From positions 1-5,770 of the forward strand of contig CAYVUV010000057.1 of assembly GCA_964455095.1 (NCBI GenBank): 5,770 bases of DNA. The letters are read 5' to 3'. Within the stretch, counting starts at the first letter, position 1, and each line of letters opens with the position of its first letter. The notes under the pieces were generated by a model. The model saw only the letters and a list, made by a program, of their open reading frames with translations, did no database searches and was not told where the DNA came from. The stretch is from CAYVUV01 sp964455095. Lineage in GTDB: Bacteria > Desulfobacterota > Binatia > HRBIN30 > CADEER01. This document shows positions 5,313-5,770 of the stretch, one piece after another. The position numbers were made by a program, and so were the translations under genes.

Positions 5313-5770
5313 GTGGATCGATCGAGCACCGCTCGCACCGCTCAGGTGCGCCCGTCGTCGCCGGCGCCCGCAGTGCTGGTGGCGGCCGAGCTCGAGCTCG
5401 TCGAGCAGCGCCTGGTCCAGCTGCTGCGCTCGCGCGAACCCCGCCTGAGCGACATCGCCACCTATCTCATCAACGCCGGCGGCAAGCGCGTGCGCCCCAG
5501 CGTCACCGTGCTCATCTTTCGCGCCTGTGGCGGCACGGTGCTGAACGACATCGTCGACGTCGCCGTGGCGCTGGAGCTGATCCACTCGGCCAGCCTGCTG
5601 CACGACGACATCATCGACGGCAGCAGCATCCGCCGCGGCCGCGACTCCGCCCTGCTCAAGTACGGGCCGGCCGATACGCTGGTCACCGGCGACTTCCTCT
5701 TCAGCCGCGCCTTCCAGACCTGCGGCCGCTTCGACGCGCAGCTGATCGACTGGGCCGCCGAGGCCTGCAT
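5313..5770 (+). CDS. Polyprenyl diphosphate synthase, trans-isoprenyl type (3' end outside window)
   Basis: Makes long-chain all-trans polyprenyl diphosphates by successive condensation of isopentenyl diphosphate, typically for quinone side chains (IspB/HepT/SdsA family). The 152 visible codons are roughly the first half. Motifs are GGKRVRP (56-62), LIHSASLLHDDIID (89-102) carrying the first aspartate-rich motif DDxxD (Asp98, Asp99, Asp102), the following SIRRGR (105-110) with the diphosphate-binding arginines, and LVTGDFLFSRAF (123-134). Small residues Ala93 and Ser94 just before DDxxD are typical of enzymes making long products, so a quinone-chain role is inferred. The second DDxxD lies outside the window. 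The GTG at 5313 is preceded by AAGGA at seven bases, and no ATG lies between it and the in-frame stop at 5283, so the start is well supported. It is divergent from the DUF971-mrp run. Confidence 0.93.
   Translation, partial: MDRSSTARTAQVRPSSPAPAVLVAAELELVEQRLVQLLRSREPRLSDIATYLINAGGKRVRPSVTVLIFRACGGTVLNDIVDVAVALELIHSASLLHDDIIDGSSIRRGRDSALLKYGPADTLVTGDFLFSRAFQTCGRFDAQLIDWAAEAC

Overview
The window is gene-dense, very G+C-rich bacterial DNA, with G/C in most third codon positions. It reads as core chromosome: there is no tRNA, rRNA, CRISPR array, insertion sequence or phage gene. The elongated YfhL-type ferredoxin, the membrane-lipid gene set and the codon bias suggest an environmental bacterium of the deltaproteobacterial / Desulfobacterota / Myxococcota / Binatota kind. 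That placement is an impression, not a result.

Eight genes lie head to tail on the minus strand, in transcription order: a DUF971 protein (5189-4842); an Mrp/ApbC P-loop Fe-S carrier (4845-3787); a YfhL-like 2[4Fe-4S] ferredoxin (3688-3356); a VOC/glyoxalase-fold protein (3298-2873); a CDP-alcohol phosphatidyltransferase (2847-2113); a 60-residue two-helix membrane protein (2120-1938); a UPF0104 / flippase-like multi-pass membrane protein (1941-940); and the start of coaBC (956 to the left edge, incomplete). Four junctions overlap (4, 8, 4 and 17 bp), so translational coupling is likely within the pairs and triplets concerned. A 98-bp gap before the ferredoxin gene could hold an internal promoter. 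A 123-bp divergent intergenic region at 5190-5312 separates this run from a plus-strand polyprenyl diphosphate synthase gene (5313 to the right edge, incomplete), which has a good sigma70-type promoter.

The run divides into two themes. The upstream part (DUF971, Mrp, ferredoxin) looks like an iron-sulfur cluster handling unit. DUF971 and Mrp are separate overlapping genes here, whereas the plant protein HCF101 carries both domains in one chain. The downstream part (CDP-alcohol phosphatidyltransferase, small membrane protein, UPF0104 protein) looks like a membrane-lipid synthesis and possible translocation cassette, running directly into coenzyme A biosynthesis. The least described element is the 60-residue membrane protein held between the two lipid genes by overlaps. 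No dramatic new system is evident; the observations worth following are the split-HCF101 arrangement, the altered N-terminal domain of Mrp, the small membrane protein, and a possible leaderless promoter for the DUF971 gene.
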